Part shown: piece after piece, positions 1 to 9,845 of the stretch
How positions within the stretch are numbered: position 1 is the stretch's first letter
Layout of the letters: every line of letters starts with the position of its first letter
DNA from: Phytobacter diazotrophicus
Lineage (GTDB): Bacteria; Pseudomonadota; Gammaproteobacteria; Enterobacterales; Enterobacteriaceae
DNA length: 36,047 nt
Direction: 5' to 3'
Assembly: GCA_004346725.1 (NCBI GenBank)
Contig: SMDE01000025.1
Span: 1 to 36,047 of the forward strand
The notes under the pieces: model-generated
Databases searched by the model: none
Seen by the model: the letters and a program-made list of their open reading frames with translations, nothing else
Told to the model about the DNA's origin: nothing
Translations under genes and position numbers: made by a program

Positions 1-4
1 GGAC

Positions 5-73
5 CCCCTTTTGATTTCTTGTTGAACTTTTGCAGTTGCCAGACCGCAAGCTGTTTTAACAAATCAAAAGGGG
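5..73. repeat. 13-bp perfect inverted repeat around a 43-bp centre
   Basis: The arm at 5-17 (CCCCTTTTGATTT) is the exact reverse complement of the arm at 61-73. Pairing partly continues inward, since TGTTGAAC near 20 resembles the reverse complement of GTTTTAACA near 53-61. The segment lies outside the terminator of the proM tRNA transcript, at the window edge. It could be a large hairpin terminator of a gene to the left, a small palindromic repeat, or the edge of an element inserted beside the tRNA cluster. The sequence does not decide between these. Confidence 0.6.
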
Positions 74-101
74 TTTTAATAACTGGCTTAAAGCTTTCCG
101 G

Positions 102-126
102 AACCCCCAGCCTAGCTGGGGGTTTT
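102..126 (+). terminator. Rho-independent terminator hairpin
   Basis: A 9-bp stem AACCCCCAG/CTGGGGGTT with a 5-base loop is followed by TTTT on the plus strand. It would end a transcript entering from the left. It can also act as a second barrier for the tRNA transcript on the minus strand. Confidence 0.65.
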
Positions 127-134
127 CTATAGAC

Positions 135-163
135 AAAAAACCCCGCTTTATTCAAGCGGGGTT
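135..163 (-). terminator. Terminator of the argX-hisR-leuT-proM tRNA operon
   Basis: On the minus strand a 10-bp stem (AACCCCGCTT paired with AAGCGGGGTT) is followed directly by a run of T (plus-strand A run at 135-140). It starts 7 bases after the CCA end of proM, as expected for the end of the tRNA operon. Confidence 0.85.
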
Positions 164-169
164 CAAAAG

Positions 170-246
170 TGGTCGGCGAGAGAGGATTCGAACCTCCGAC
201 CCACTGGTCCCAAACCAGTTGCGCTACCAAGCTGCGCTACTCGCCG
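170..246 (-). tRNA. proM: tRNA-Pro (anticodon TGG)
   Basis: A 77-nt gene on the minus strand starting CGGCGAGTAGCGCAG and ending TCGCCGACCA with encoded CCA. The anticodon loop reads TTTGGGA, giving TGG. It is the last gene of the four-tRNA operon known in E. coli as argX-hisR-leuT-proM, and is followed at once by a terminator. Confidence 0.97.
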
Positions 247-283
247 ATGTACTGCTTTTTGAATTTTTGTTCAATCTAAGTTG

Positions 284-369
284 TGGTGCGAGGGGGGGGA
301 CTCGAACCCCCACATCCTAAGGACACTAACACCTGAAGCTAGCGCGTCTACCAATTCCGCCACCTTCGC
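284..369 (-). tRNA. leuT: tRNA-Leu (anticodon CAG)
   Basis: An 86-nt class II tRNA on the minus strand, starting GCGAAGGTGGCGG and ending CTCGCACCA, with a long variable arm. The anticodon loop contains TTCAGGT, giving CAG. It is the third gene of the tRNA operon. The T stem contains a run of eight C, which makes the plus-strand G run at 292-299. Confidence 0.97.
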
Positions 370-397
370 ATTCCACGAAACTTTTACTACTAAATAA

Positions 398-474
398 TGG
401 GGTGGCTAATGGGACTCGAACCCACGACAACTGGAATCACAATCCAGGGCTCTACCAACTGAGCTATAGCCACC
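398..474 (-). tRNA. hisR: tRNA-His (anticodon GTG)
   Basis: A 77-nt gene on the minus strand, counting the extra G at position -1 typical of tRNA-His (plus-strand C at 474). It begins GGTGGCTATAGCTCAG and ends CACCCCA, with anticodon GTG. It is the second gene of the operon. Confidence 0.97.
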
Positions 475-542
475 ACTACAAATCTTTTCACGCGGCCCTG
501 TGATTTCACAGTCCACCGCAGCTCATCAAGCACCGGGTTAAA

Positions 543-619
<77 letters not shown>

Positions 620-640
620 TTAGCGCCGTTGCGGGGGTGG

Positions 641-669
641 ATAATACGGACTTCCCCCCCCTCTGTCTA
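641..669 (-). promoter_or_regulatory. Promoter of the argX tRNA operon
   Basis: On the minus strand TAGACA (664-669, 5 of 6 to the -35 consensus) is followed by a 17-bp spacer and TATTAT (641-646, 5 of 6 to the -10 consensus). A GC-rich discriminator (CCACCCCCGC) follows, which is typical of stringently controlled stable-RNA promoters. The spacer contains an uninterrupted run of eight G. Confidence 0.75.
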
Positions 670-721
670 GTGCCTTTTTAAATAAAATGCGCGTTTGGTT
701 ATGCTTTGCGCATTTTGCTGA

Positions 722-2107
722 TTATTCCCCCACTCGCTGCGTCACAGCGTGGCGGTTTAAACCCAGCACCTTATAAATAACGCTCACTGCTGCCATGAAG
801 ATGATACCCACAAACAGTGACATACGGGTGTCGTCATTGAAGGCCATACCAATCAGCACGCACACCAGGAAAGCCATGGTCGCGTAGTTCGCCCACGGGA
901 ACAGCACGGAGCGGAATGGATGGCTGGCAATCGCCTGACGATGCGCATGGCGGAAGCGCAGTTGGCTAATCAAAATCACAAACCACGGCACCATACCCGG
1001 TAGTACGCTGGCGCTATAAACATAGACAAACACGCGCTGCGGGTTAGGAATGATGTAGTTCAGGCAGGAGCCAATCAGCAGGATGATGATAGAAATGGTC
1101 ACGCCGGCAACAGGAACGCCGTTTTTCGACACTTTCGCCACACCCGCCGGTAGCTGACGGTTTTTCGCCAGTGCATAGAGCATGCGCCCACAGCTGTACA
1201 TACCGCTGTTACAGCCAGACAGTGCAGCCGTCAGCACAACAAAGTTGATGATACCTGCCGCTGCGGTAATGCCGATTTTGGCGAAAGTCAGAACAAACGG
1301 GCTACCGTTAGTGCCGATCTCATTCCACGGGAAGATAGTCACGATAACGAAAATCGCGCCCACATAAAAAATCAGGATACGCCACAGCACTTTGCTTACC
1401 GCGCTTCGCAGCGTCACTTGCGGGTTTTTCGCTTCACCGGCGGTGATACCGATAAGCTCTACGCCCTGGTAAGACGCCACAACGATACACAGCGCCGTCA
1501 GGAACCCCTTCCAGCCGCCCGCAAAGAAGCCGCCGTGCTCAGTCAGATTGCTAAAACCAATCGCGTGACCGCCATTACCAAAACCAAAGAAGATAACGCC
1601 CAGTCCCACGATAATCATCACGATGATGGTGGTGACTTTGATCATTGCGAACCAGAATTCGATTTCACCGTACAGACGCACCGCCGCCAGGTTCGCGACT
1701 GCAACCAGCCCAACGGCAATCAGCGCGGGTATCCACTGCGCCAGGTCCGGGAACCAAAACTGCACATAGACGCCAATGGCCGTAATTTCCGAGATACCAA
1801 CCGCCATCCACATAAACCAGTAGGACCAGGCGGTAAGATATCCAAAGAAGGGACTCATATAGCGGTGCGCATAAACGGCGAATGAACCGGTAACGGGTTC
1901 CAGGAAGAGCATTTCGCCCATTGAGCGCATGATGAAGAAGACAAAAAGCCCGGCGATAATGTACGCCAGTAGCACGGAAGGACCGGCCCATTTCAGGGTG
2001 CTTGCGGCCCCCATAAAGAGCCCCACCCCTATCGTGCCGCCCAGGGCAATCAATTCAATGTGACGAGACTCCAGGCCGCGCTGGAGCTCGGGTTTGTTTT
2101 CAGCCAT
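722..2107 (-). CDS. yifK: Amino acid permease YifK (ThrP), threonine/serine symporter
   Basis: A 461-residue inner-membrane transporter of the amino acid-polyamine-organocation superfamily, aromatic/basic amino acid permease branch. The N-terminus has the family signature [20 protein letters not shown] in the first transmembrane segment. About twelve hydrophobic segments follow along the whole length. Length and sequence match E. coli YifK, renamed ThrP after evidence for proton-driven threonine and serine uptake. The gene stands alone between the wecG terminator and the argX promoter, the same neighbours as in E. coli. In E. coli and Salmonella it is reported to be controlled by Lrp and by the sRNA GcvB; the C/A-rich leader here fits the latter. 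The 3' end lies about 50 bp from the -35 of the tRNA operon, with no clear terminator between, so read-through into the tRNA genes is possible. Confidence 0.95.
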   Translation of the reverse strand: MAENKPELQRGLESRHIELIALGGTIGVGLFMGAASTLKWAGPSVLLAYIIAGLFVFFIMRSMGEMLFLEPVTGSFAVYAHRYMSPFFGYLTAWSYWFMWMAVGISEITAIGVYVQFWFPDLAQWIPALIAVGLVAVANLAAVRLYGEIEFWFAMIKVTTIIVMIIVGLGVIFFGFGNGGHAIGFSNLTEHGGFFAGGWKGFLTALCIVVASYQGVELIGITAGEAKNPQVTLRSAVSKVLWRILIFYVGAIFVIVTIFPWNEIGTNGSPFVLTFAKIGITAAAGIINFVVLTAALSGCNSGMYSCGRMLYALAKNRQLPAGVAKVSKNGVPVAGVTISIIILLIGSCLNYIIPNPQRVFVYVYSASVLPGMVPWFVILISQLRFRHAHRQAIASHPFRSVLFPWANYATMAFLVCVLIGMAFNDDTRMSLFVGIIFMAAVSVIYKVLGLNRHAVTQRVGE

Positions 2108-2111
2108 ATAA

Positions 2112-2157
2112 CCTCTGTCGTGTTTGCAACTTTCCCGCTGTGCGGGTTGTTTTTATG
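2112..2157 (-). promoter_or_regulatory. C/A-rich yifK leader with small hairpin, possible GcvB target
   Basis: On the minus strand the 5' leader of yifK carries AAAAACAACCC, a 5-bp stem CCCGC/GCGGG with a 3-base loop (2134-2146), and GCAAACACGACA just before the start region. GcvB uses a G/U-rich single-stranded region to pair with C/A-rich leaders of amino acid transport mRNAs, and yifK is a reported target in Salmonella. The motif is seen; the pairing is inferred. Confidence 0.35.
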
Positions 2158-2296
2158 AGAATAACGTGCGTCAAAGCCATCCCGGAGGCGATAACCGCGC
2201 AAAATATACTGGGATGATGCATTGAGTGAGCGAATGGTTTCTTAAAATGATGAAAATGGCAAATGATGTGTAAAAAAAATCTGGGTATCGCACAAT

Positions 2297-2328
2297 AAAA
2301 AAGCGAATGCCCCATATCAACGGGGCAT
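2297..2328 (-). terminator. Terminator at the end of the ECA (wec) operon
   Basis: On the minus strand, 12 bases after the wecG stop codon, a 7-bp stem ATGCCCC/GGGGCAT with an 8-base loop is followed by TCGCTTTTTTATT. This is a typical intrinsic terminator. The 189 bases between it and the yifK start hold only the yifK leader and an unassigned promoter. Confidence 0.8.
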
Positions 2329-2340
2329 GGCAGGAGAAAA

Positions 2341-3081
2341 TTATAGATTGCCGCGGTAATGCCAGGACAAGTAACGCAGCAGACGTAGCTGTCGGGTGAC
2401 GCGGCTCGGCTGCGAAAGCAGGCGATACAGCCACTCAAGCCCCAGTCGTTGCCAGATGCCCGGCGCTCGTTTTACATAACCGGTAAAGACGTCGTAGGTG
2501 CCGCCGACGCCCATATAGAGGGCGTGAGCGTAGACTTCGCGGCAGTCACGCATCAGTATCTCCTGGCGCGGTGAGCCCATCGCGACGGTCACGATTTTCG
2601 CCCCGCTCGCACGAATCCGCTCAAACAGCGCCTGCCTATCTTCGGCACGGAAATAACCGTCCTGGCTGCCAACGATATTGACCTGCCACTGTTTACGCAG
2701 CTTATCTTCCGTTTGCTCCAGCACTTCTGGCTTTCCGCCCAACAAAAATACCGGCGTCCCTTCGCGCCCCGCTCTTTCCATCAGCGCTTCCCAGAGATCG
2801 GCCCCCGCAACACGCTCAACGCGTGCCTGCGGAAATTTCTTCCGGATCGATCGCACCACGCTAATACCATCGGCATATTTGAATTCAGCCGCCTCAATTA
2901 GCGACCTCACCTGCGGGTTGTCCTCAATAGTGAGCATTTTCTCAGCGTTGATGGCGACCAGGGTTCCTTCCTTAAGTGCGCCACCGGCATATAAATAGTC
3001 CAGTGCATGTTGCATATCACGCCAGCCAATCAATTTCAGCCCACGTAGCTCATACACCGGAGCCACTGTGTTGTCAGTCAT
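2341..3081 (-). CDS. wecG: UDP-ManNAcA transferase (lipid II synthesis in ECA pathway)
   Basis: A 246-residue protein of the WecG/TagA/CpsF family (glycosyltransferase family GT26), also called RffM. It transfers N-acetyl-mannosaminuronic acid from UDP-ManNAcA to GlcNAc-PP-undecaprenol on the cytoplasmic side of the inner membrane. The conserved family blocks are visible: AINAEKM (about residues 44-50) and [10 protein letters not shown] (about 68-77), which hold the Asn and Asp seen in the active site of TagA-type enzymes, then FLLGGKP and MGSPRQE. It is the last gene of the ECA operon, 12 bp behind wzyE, and is followed by the operon terminator. The length equals that of E. coli WecG. Confidence 0.95.
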   Translation of the reverse strand: MTDNTVAPVYELRGLKLIGWRDMQHALDYLYAGGALKEGTLVAINAEKMLTIEDNPQVRSLIEAAEFKYADGISVVRSIRKKFPQARVERVAGADLWEALMERAGREGTPVFLLGGKPEVLEQTEDKLRKQWQVNIVGSQDGYFRAEDRQALFERIRASGAKIVTVAMGSPRQEILMRDCREVYAHALYMGVGGTYDVFTGYVKRAPGIWQRLGLEWLYRLLSQPSRVTRQLRLLRYLSWHYRGNL

Positions 3082-3093
3082 TCGTATCCTTAG

Positions 3094-4434
3094 TCAGACC
3101 CGCGACAAAGAGGTGCCGCGCTTGTTAATCAACCCGGCACTATCAAACAGCCAGTACAACAGTTTCGCCGTCAGCAGGCAGGCGCCAAAGATGACGAGGA
3201 AAAAGACCACTCGAGAAGCAAATGCGTCCAGCCCTTCACGCGCCAGCACGATCATGTTGAAGATGGCACCAAAACAGAAACTGTGCAAAATGGCGGCCTT
3301 GTAGCGGTTGGTCTCCCGATTGCCAAGGGTATACAACCAGTCAAACCACTTGATAATCAGCCCAACCACTACCGCACCCAGCGGAATAAACCAGACACCG
3401 CCCATTACCACCAGTGAGCCAATCAGGGTGGGGGAAATCGCCAGGCCCGAGTGGTTATTCAACACTTCCCACGTAAAATAGTTCGCCGAATTCAACACAA
3501 TGCCAGGACGTGAAGGCCACAGCCAGGTGGGAATAAAGACATAGAAATCACGGACGATCGGAGCTAGCCCCTGGAAATCGATCTTGTCGTAATTTTGCAG
3601 CAGCAACGACAGATTTTCCCAGGGCGAGAAGGTATCGCGGGTGAGATATAAGAAAGTGTAAAACGCCTCATCACCGCTGACATTGAGCCCGTAGCGTTTA
3701 AGCGCCAGCCAGAACATGCCGACAATGCCCATTACCCCCGCCGCTGCCAGCATCCACAGCGAAATCCAGCCACGGATGATCCCGATAAACAAGAAGATAG
3801 CGAAAGCGATGATGATGTTAGCGCGCGTCCCGCCGACAATCATGTAGGTCAGCAGGCCAAATGCCACGGTACTGACCAGGAAGAACAGCCACGCCCGCCC
3901 ATCCTGACGCAGAAAATAGACCACCAGCATAGCGGGGATAAAGAAATAGAAGAACCGCTTGAGCGCGACACCAGAAACTTCACTGGAAAAAATCTGGCTG
4001 TAGGAATGCAGACGGAACAGCAAAAAGCCGTTATGCATGAAAAAGATTCCCACACTCACCAGCGCAAGAATCATCAACATCGCGCAGGTTAAATGCGTCT
4101 CCACCCGATTGACGGTAAACAGAGGACGGCGTTCATCCACACGGGATGACGCACGTAACCGTGTTTTATACGTCACATAGTACACACCGTAAAAACAGGC
4201 CGCAGCCAGCAACGACTGTAGCATAACGCCAGGCGGTGCCACGCCAACATCGAAGCGAAACACCAGGATGCTGGTCAATGGAAAACCGAAGAAAAACGTT
4301 AGCAAAAACAGCAATGAAAAAAAGACATTGAAATTAAAGCGCACGCGGCGGAACTCAAACCACGTCAATGTGGCGATAAACAGCGTCGCCAGCAGCCAGA
4401 TGATCAGCAACCCACTGAATTCAAGCGGACTCAT
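3094..4434 (-). CDS. wzyE: ECA polymerase WzyE
   Basis: A very hydrophobic protein of 446 residues with about eleven membrane-spanning segments. It is the polymerase that joins ECA trisaccharide repeats on undecaprenyl pyrophosphate at the periplasmic face, acting with WzxE and WzzE. Long blocks match E. coli WzyE, for example around [20 protein letters not shown] and [20 protein letters not shown]. The start at 4434 ([10 protein letters not shown]) is chosen because it matches the E. coli N-terminus and overlaps the wecF stop codon by one base (TGATG), a usual sign of translational coupling. An upstream in-frame start at 4458 would add eight residues and lies inside wecF. Confidence 0.94.
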   Translation of the reverse strand: MSPLEFSGLLIIWLLATLFIATLTWFEFRRVRFNFNVFFSLLFLLTFFFGFPLTSILVFRFDVGVAPPGVMLQSLLAAACFYGVYYVTYKTRLRASSRVDERRPLFTVNRVETHLTCAMLMILALVSVGIFFMHNGFLLFRLHSYSQIFSSEVSGVALKRFFYFFIPAMLVVYFLRQDGRAWLFFLVSTVAFGLLTYMIVGGTRANIIIAFAIFLFIGIIRGWISLWMLAAAGVMGIVGMFWLALKRYGLNVSGDEAFYTFLYLTRDTFSPWENLSLLLQNYDKIDFQGLAPIVRDFYVFIPTWLWPSRPGIVLNSANYFTWEVLNNHSGLAISPTLIGSLVVMGGVWFIPLGAVVVGLIIKWFDWLYTLGNRETNRYKAAILHSFCFGAIFNMIVLAREGLDAFASRVVFFLVIFGACLLTAKLLYWLFDSAGLINKRGTSLSRV

Positions 4435-5510
4435 CACGCCTCCCCTGCGGCAATGCACAGTGCCTGATGCCAGGGTGCAATAAAGTTCGGACTAAAGAAG
4501 GTGATGGTATCTTTGTCGACCGCCAGCAACTGACGTTGCGCTTCACGAATGATCGCTTCATTGAGCAGATCATCGGTAAACAGCACTGGAACGCCCTCTT
4601 CCACCATATCCCGCCAGAACGGGTTCTTGCGGTTGAGCACACAAGGCACACCCGCCTGAATTAACAGACATAGCGTGCCGATACCTTGCTGGCGCGCGAA
4701 GATGAAATAACCCAGGTCGCACTGGCTTAATAGTGTCAGGTAATCATCAAACGCCATCTTCTCGTTCAGGATACGCAAATTGTCCGGGCTAAACAGTGCC
4801 AGCCCGGCCTGACGAACCTGCTCAATGTAGGCTTCGTTATTTGCCGGGTAGCCCATGGGCACAATGATATTTACCGTATCACCAAACTGCCGATGAATCG
4901 CTTTTAAGGCGGCGATATGTTCATTGCTGGGATCGCCGGAATTCCCCACCAATAGCGTCAGCTTGCCCTCGCGCTGCATTTCATAGCCCAGCGTGTTGAG
5001 TGCCGGGTCCATACGCGTTGGGAAGTACAGCAACTCACCGCGTACATCCGGGTGCCGGTCTGCAAACCAGGCCAGATCGCCACGAGTCGCGAAGATAGTG
5101 CCGACCCTTGCCTGCGCCAGACGCCGCAACGGGTAAAACAGGCGGAATTTCAGGCTACGGGAGACCTCATACAGATCGGCCCCCCAGGCATGCCAGTGAA
5201 ATTGCGAGCGCTTAATCGCCCCGCGTAGCAGTGCCAGCCAGATACCGGTATTGAATTGACCGTGAAAAAAGAAACGTTGCTGCCTGTCGGCCTGCGCTTT
5301 GGCAATAACGGCCTTCGCCAGCGCCTGCTTACTGCCATAAAAATGCAAATGCAGGTTCGGGTAAGCGTCACTCATGCCGTCGTCCTTTCCGGCGAGCATA
5401 AATTCACGGGCATGGATGCCCGTTGCCGCGAGATGTTCATTAAAGAAACGCAGCACGGTGTGATTATGATGAGGGATATCCGATCCCAGTACGTGTATGA
5501 GTGCCGTCAT
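4434..5510 (-). CDS. wecF: TDP-Fuc4NAc:lipid II Fuc4NAc transferase
   Basis: A 358-residue cytoplasmic-face glycosyltransferase, also called RffT (family GT56). It adds 4-acetamido-4,6-dideoxy-D-galactose from the dTDP sugar to lipid II, completing the ECA trisaccharide (lipid III). The sequence begins [20 protein letters not shown], as in E. coli, and has conserved blocks [13 protein letters not shown] and [15 protein letters not shown]. It overlaps wzxE upstream by four bases (ATGA) and wzyE downstream by one base. Its donor sugar depends on WecE and WecD, encoded just upstream. The acceptor is membrane-bound lipid II made by WecA and WecG. Confidence 0.95.
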   Translation of the reverse strand: MTALIHVLGSDIPHHNHTVLRFFNEHLAATGIHAREFMLAGKDDGMSDAYPNLHLHFYGSKQALAKAVIAKAQADRQQRFFFHGQFNTGIWLALLRGAIKRSQFHWHAWGADLYEVSRSLKFRLFYPLRRLAQARVGTIFATRGDLAWFADRHPDVRGELLYFPTRMDPALNTLGYEMQREGKLTLLVGNSGDPSNEHIAALKAIHRQFGDTVNIIVPMGYPANNEAYIEQVRQAGLALFSPDNLRILNEKMAFDDYLTLLSQCDLGYFIFARQQGIGTLCLLIQAGVPCVLNRKNPFWRDMVEEGVPVLFTDDLLNEAIIREAQRQLLAVDKDTITFFSPNFIAPWHQALCIAAGEA

Positions 5511-6757
5511 GCCCGTCTACGCCAGAGTAAAAACACGCCACAACAGAGGGCGAAATAAATTATGTAGGTTGCCATATAGGCCTGCGCCGCTCCTGCTGCA
5601 CCGTGGGTCGGGATCAGGAGACGGGAAAAAAGCGTCAGCAATGCAAACTGGCTCACTTCCGCCAGAATATAAAAGCGCAGCGAGGCTTTCGCGATAACCA
5701 GATAACCAAAAACGTAAGCGCCCACTTTCAATACGTCCCCAACCAGTTGCCAGGCAAACAGGTCACGCATCGCCGTAAATTTGTCAGAAAACAGCAGCCA
5801 GATAGCCACGTCGCGCAGCAACCAGACACAGAAACTCACGGCCGCCACTGCGGGCAACACAAAGCGCAGCGATTTCACGATCTCGCGGGTGATGTCCTGT
5901 TTTGTGGCGAGCCTCGAGAGAGTAGGAAGCAGATACACGCTAAACGAGGCGGTAATAAATTGTAGATAAGCATCGGAGATACTGCTTACCCCTTGCCAGA
6001 TCCCCACGTCGTCCCAGCTATAATGGGCAGCCAGCAAATTTCGCATCATCACATAGGCCAGCGGGATCGTGACAGACGTGATAAGCGCCATCAGAGTGAA
6101 TTTGCTGAGTTGCCCGGCCAGCCCGTTATCCCAGCGTGGGCGAAAATAGCTTAATGGAACGTGGCTGCGGCGCACCAGCAACAGCATCGCCGGGAAAACC
6201 ACCAGCGCAGGCACCAACGCCATACCAAGTAATGCTCCCTGATACTCACCCAGCTTGTAGCAAAGATACCAGGCGGCCACCCCCACCACGCTACCAATAA
6301 TCAGTGACAGCGCGTTACCCGCCGCATCGCGAAAGCCTTTCATCACCGCCAGCAGCAGGTTCGCCCAGGCAATTCCCATTTGCACCAGCGCCACCAGCCG
6401 CACCAGCCCCTGGTAATCAGCATGACCAAACAAGCCGCGACTGATCGGCGCCGCCGCCAGTAAAAATATCAGCGCCAGCAGCATTGAGAAGCCCAGCACC
6501 ATGGCAGAAGACGTGCCGACGACCTCACGTAGTCGCGTGGGGTCATCATGGTGTTGAGAGACAAATTTCGTCACGCCATTAAAGATACCTGCGCCTGCAA
6601 GCACGCCGAGCACAATGATCAACTGGCGAAAATTACCCGCCTGCCCAACCCCGGAGGGGCCATAGGCCAGCGCCAGCAGCTTAACCACCAGTAGCCCGGC
6701 GCCAATCTTGACGAGAGTACTTGCCGCCGTCCAGACAGAAGCTTTTGCCAGCGACAT
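5507..6757 (-). CDS. wzxE: ECA lipid III flippase WzxE
   Basis: A 416-residue polytopic membrane protein of the MOP exporter superfamily (polysaccharide transporter group), with about twelve hydrophobic segments. It flips the undecaprenyl-PP-linked ECA trisaccharide from the cytoplasmic to the periplasmic face. The N-terminus [20 protein letters not shown] and length match E. coli WzxE. The start codon lies one base behind the wecE stop codon, and the 3' end overlaps wecF by ATGA, so the genes are almost certainly one transcript. Confidence 0.95.
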   Translation of the reverse strand: MSLAKASVWTAASTLVKIGAGLLVVKLLALAYGPSGVGQAGNFRQLIIVLGVLAGAGIFNGVTKFVSQHHDDPTRLREVVGTSSAMVLGFSMLLALIFLLAAAPISRGLFGHADYQGLVRLVALVQMGIAWANLLLAVMKGFRDAAGNALSLIIGSVVGVAAWYLCYKLGEYQGALLGMALVPALVVFPAMLLLVRRSHVPLSYFRPRWDNGLAGQLSKFTLMALITSVTIPLAYVMMRNLLAAHYSWDDVGIWQGVSSISDAYLQFITASFSVYLLPTLSRLATKQDITREIVKSLRFVLPAVAAVSFCVWLLRDVAIWLLFSDKFTAMRDLFAWQLVGDVLKVGAYVFGYLVIAKASLRFYILAEVSQFALLTLFSRLLIPTHGAAGAAQAYMATYIIYFALCCGVFLLWRRRA

Positions 6758-6758
6758 G

Positions 6759-7889
6759 TTAGCGGAAATAGCTCAGTAACGTGTTAATCACGGTACGCTG
6801 GTTAACAGGGGCGAGATTGTAGAACAGAGGCAGACGAAGCAAACGCTCACTTTCCTGCGTCGTATAGCGATCCTCACCGTGGAACTCACCAAATTTCGCC
6901 CCGGCAGGTGATGCGTGCAGCGGAATATAATGGAACACAGAGAGAATCTCGGCCTCTTTGAGGAAGGCGATGAGCTTGCTGCGATCTTCTTCGTCACGCA
7001 GTTTGATATAAAACATATGGGCGTTATGCCCGCACTCTTCGGGAATCGACGGCAGCGTAATACGCCCGGCGCGTGCCAGCGGCGACAAAGCATCGAAATA
7101 GGTTTGCCACAGGGACAAACGCTGCTGATTGATACGATCTGCTGCTTCGAGCTGCGCCCATAGATAGGCCGCCTGCAAATCCGCCATCAGATAGCTCGAG
7201 CCAATATCGCGCCAGGTGTATTTATCCACCTGCCCACGGAAGAACTGACTGCGGTTGGTCCCTTTTTCGCGGATGACTTCCGCGCGTTCAACCAGCGCGC
7301 GATCGTTAATCAGCGTCGCGCCGCCTTCACCGCCCGCGGTGTAGTTTTTGGTTTCATGGAAACTAAAGCAGCCAATGTGCCCGATAGTGCCCAACGCCCG
7401 ACCTTTATAGGTGGACATCACACCCTGCGCGGCATCTTCCACCACAAACAGATCATGCCGTTTGGCAATCGCCATAATGGTGTCCATTTCACAGGCCACA
7501 CCGGCATAGTGAACCGGCACAATGGCGCGGGTATTTTCCGTGATGGCCTCTTCAATACGAGTTTCGTCGATATTCAGCGTATCCGGGCGGATATCCACAA
7601 AGACGATTTTCGCGCCACGCAGTACAAAAGCGTTAGCGGTAGAAACAAAGGTGTAGCTTGGCATGATCACTTCATCGCCAGGCTGAATATCCAGCAGCAG
7701 CGCCGCCATCTCCAGCGATGCCGTACAGGAGGGGGTCAGTAGCACTTTCGGGCTATGGAAACGCTGTTCCATCCACTGCTGGCAGCGACGGGTAAAACCA
7801 CCGTCACCGCAAAGTTTGCCGCTGCCCATCGCCGACTGCATGTAGTCGAGTTCCGTTCCCACCACAGGAGGTGCATTAAAAGGGATCAT
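6759..7889 (-). CDS. wecE: dTDP-4-amino-4,6-dideoxygalactose transaminase
   Basis: A 376-residue PLP-dependent enzyme of the DegT/DnrJ/EryC1/StrS sugar aminotransferase family, also called RffA. It converts dTDP-4-keto-6-deoxyglucose to dTDP-4-amino-4,6-dideoxygalactose, the precursor of Fuc4NAc. The PLP lysine is K181 in SFHETKNYTAGGEGG, and VVEDAAQG (149-156) holds the cofactor-binding Asp. Its substrate is normally made by RffH and RffG, or RmlA and RmlB, and those two genes are absent from this cluster. The start is four bases behind the wecD stop codon. Confidence 0.95.
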   Translation of the reverse strand: MIPFNAPPVVGTELDYMQSAMGSGKLCGDGGFTRRCQQWMEQRFHSPKVLLTPSCTASLEMAALLLDIQPGDEVIMPSYTFVSTANAFVLRGAKIVFVDIRPDTLNIDETRIEEAITENTRAIVPVHYAGVACEMDTIMAIAKRHDLFVVEDAAQGVMSTYKGRALGTIGHIGCFSFHETKNYTAGGEGGATLINDRALVERAEVIREKGTNRSQFFRGQVDKYTWRDIGSSYLMADLQAAYLWAQLEAADRINQQRLSLWQTYFDALSPLARAGRITLPSIPEECGHNAHMFYIKLRDEEDRSKLIAFLKEAEILSVFHYIPLHASPAGAKFGEFHGEDRYTTQESERLLRLPLFYNLAPVNQRTVINTLLSYFR

Positions 7890-7893
7890 AGAG

Positions 7894-8571
7894 TCACCTG
7901 TATAACCAGTAGGCGGTGCTTTCCATTATCGCACCGCTGCGAGTGTAGCGTCTGATAGCCGCAAGATTGCCCATCTGCGTCGCCACACGGATTGTCTTAA
8001 GTTGCCGCTGTTGCGCCCAATAACAGGCCGCCTGCATCAATTTTTCCCCCGCGCCACGCCCGCCCAGTAAACCGATCCTGGCTTCCTGTTCATTGAGTTG
8101 ACGCAGGGAGACAAAAGCCTCGATATCGCCATTTGCTCCGCGAAACAGCAGACATTCATGGTCAAATACGCCTTTCACCGCGTTTTCAATCCACTGCGCG
8201 TAAAAACGCCCACTGGCCTCCTCAGGGTACCAGGGCGCGCGAAAGCGGCTCTGACTGAACATATTTTCCGCCATCTGGCGTAACGGTGCGATATCACTGG
8301 CTCCCGCCGTCTGCGCCTGCGGATTAACAGCCTGTAGCGGAACCGATAATGCGAAATCCGCTTCGCCTTCGACCAGCCGAAAGCCAAAATGTTGCAGAGC
8401 ATCAAGCTGTTGTGTATTGGATGCGGAAATTTTCGCCTGTAGGCGCGGCCAGCCGTCGAACGCAGAAGCATCAAGCGCTGGCGCATCCTCCTGCAAACGC
8501 ACGATGGCGCTGCGCAGGCCAAAGAATTCACTCTCCCATGCCAGTTCGTCAATGTTGCCATGTAGTGTCAT
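7894..8571 (-). CDS. wecD: dTDP-4-amino-4,6-dideoxygalactose N-acetyltransferase
   Basis: A protein of 225 residues with a C-terminal GNAT acetyltransferase domain, also called RffC. It acetylates dTDP-4-amino-4,6-dideoxygalactose with acetyl-CoA to give dTDP-Fuc4NAc. The block [19 protein letters not shown] (acetyl-CoA loop) and the tail [20 protein letters not shown] match E. coli WecD. The N-terminal half is less conserved. The start [18 protein letters not shown] at 8571 fits the E. coli N-terminus; an upstream ATG at 8592 would overlap the end of wecC. The gene follows wecC by only 11 bp, whereas in E. coli rffG and rffH separate the two. Confidence 0.92.
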   Translation of the reverse strand: MTLHGNIDELAWESEFFGLRSAIVRLQEDAPALDASAFDGWPRLQAKISASNTQQLDALQHFGFRLVEGEADFALSVPLQAVNPQAQTAGASDIAPLRQMAENMFSQSRFRAPWYPEEASGRFYAQWIENAVKGVFDHECLLFRGANGDIEAFVSLRQLNEQEARIGLLGGRGAGEKLMQAACYWAQQRQLKTIRVATQMGNLAAIRRYTRSGAIMESTAYWLYR

Positions 8572-8582
8572 GGGAGGTGACC

Positions 8583-9845
8583 TCAGCGCCATACGCCTTT
8601 GGTATCCACAATGTATTGCTGGCGCACATTGTCACCCGCGATGGCTTTGAACTCTTTGTGATCGACCAGCATGACCAGCACATCAGCCTGCGCCATTGCG
8701 TCCTCAAGACTAACCAGCGTACTTTGGCCTGCCAGACGCGGCGGCAACTGATGAATGTTCGGCTCTACCACCAGCGTTTCACCGCTATGCCACCCGGCAA
8801 TACTGTGGGCAATTTCCATCGCCGGGCTTTCACGCAGGTCGTCAATATTGGGTTTAAATGCCAGACCGAAACAGGCAATTTTGATGTCGCTGGCACGCTT
8901 ATCGCTTGCGGCCAGGCAATCGGCAACGGTTGCTTTAACCTGGTTCAATACCCAGTGTGGTTTGCTATCGTTCACTTCACGCGCGGTACGAATCAAGCGG
9001 GCCTGCTGTGGGTTCTGCGCCACAATAAACCACGGATCGACGGCAATACAGTGGCCGCCTACGCCGGGGCCAGGCTGCAGAATATTCACGCGTGGATGGC
9101 GATTAGCCAGGCGAATCAGTTCCCAGACATTGATGCCCTGGTCGGCGCAAATGAGCGACAATTCATTGGCAAACGCGATGTTCACGTCGCGGAAGCTGTT
9201 TTCCGTCAATTTGCACATTTCAGCGGTGCGGGAGTTTGTCACCACACACTCGCCTTCGAGGAAAATGTTATACAGCTCGCTGGCGCGTGCCGAGCATACG
9301 GGCGTCATACCGCCAATGACCCGGTCATTCTTGATAAGCTCAACCATGACCTGGCCGGGCAGAACGCGCTCCGGGCAATAGGCAATGTTGATATCTGCCT
9401 GCTCTCCCACCTGCTGTGGGAAAGTTAAGTCCGGACGAGCAGCGGCCAACCACTCTGCCATTTGCTCCGTCGCACCCACCGGCGATGTCGATTCAAGAAT
9501 AACCAGTGAGCCTTTTTTCAGCACAGGCGCAATGGATTTTGCCGCCGCTTCGACAAAAGTCATATCCGGCTCGTGTTGGCCTTTAAAAGGGGTGGGAACG
9601 GCAATTAAATAGGCATCCGCTGCCACCGGCGTCGTGCTGGCGCGCAGCCAGCCGCCTTCAACGGCGGTTTTGACGACCATGTCCAGTTCAGGCTCAACAA
9701 TATGAATCTTCCCGCGATTAATGGTCTCCACGGCATGGGGATTAACATCAATCCCTACTACCTCTTTTTGCCGTGAGGCGAAAGCCGCCGCAGTTGGCAG
9801 TCCAATATAGCCAAGGCCAATGACGGAAATCGTTTTCAAACTCAT
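8583..9845 (-). CDS. wecC: UDP-N-acetyl-D-mannosamine dehydrogenase
   Basis: A 420-residue NAD-dependent enzyme of the UDP-glucose/GDP-mannose dehydrogenase family. It oxidises UDP-ManNAc to UDP-ManNAcA, the donor used by WecG. The Rossmann motif [10 protein letters not shown] is at the N-terminus (about 7-16). The catalytic Cys lies in [13 protein letters not shown], about residue 266. The start [15 protein letters not shown] at 9845 matches E. coli and overlaps the wecB stop codon by ATGA. An upstream in-frame start at 9890 is inside wecB and is not favoured. It is followed directly by wecD rather than by rffG. Confidence 0.96.
   Translation of the reverse strand: MSLKTISVIGLGYIGLPTAAAFASRQKEVVGIDVNPHAVETINRGKIHIVEPELDMVVKTAVEGGWLRASTTPVAADAYLIAVPTPFKGQHEPDMTFVEAAAKSIAPVLKKGSLVILESTSPVGATEQMAEWLAAARPDLTFPQQVGEQADINIAYCPERVLPGQVMVELIKNDRVIGGMTPVCSARASELYNIFLEGECVVTNSRTAEMCKLTENSFRDVNIAFANELSLICADQGINVWELIRLANRHPRVNILQPGPGVGGHCIAVDPWFIVAQNPQQARLIRTAREVNDSKPHWVLNQVKATVADCLAASDKRASDIKIACFGLAFKPNIDDLRESPAMEIAHSIAGWHSGETLVVEPNIHQLPPRLAGQSTLVSLEDAMAQADVLVMLVDHKEFKAIAGDNVRQQYIVDTKGVWR

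Noticed and set aside
2100-2438. Two open frames of 87 and 112 codons between yifK and wecG
   Set aside because: They run through the wecG terminator and the yifK leader on the same strand and resemble no known protein.
8349-9428. 359-codon plus-strand open frame
   Set aside because: It is antisense to wecC and wecD, which are firmly identified; it has no family resemblance.
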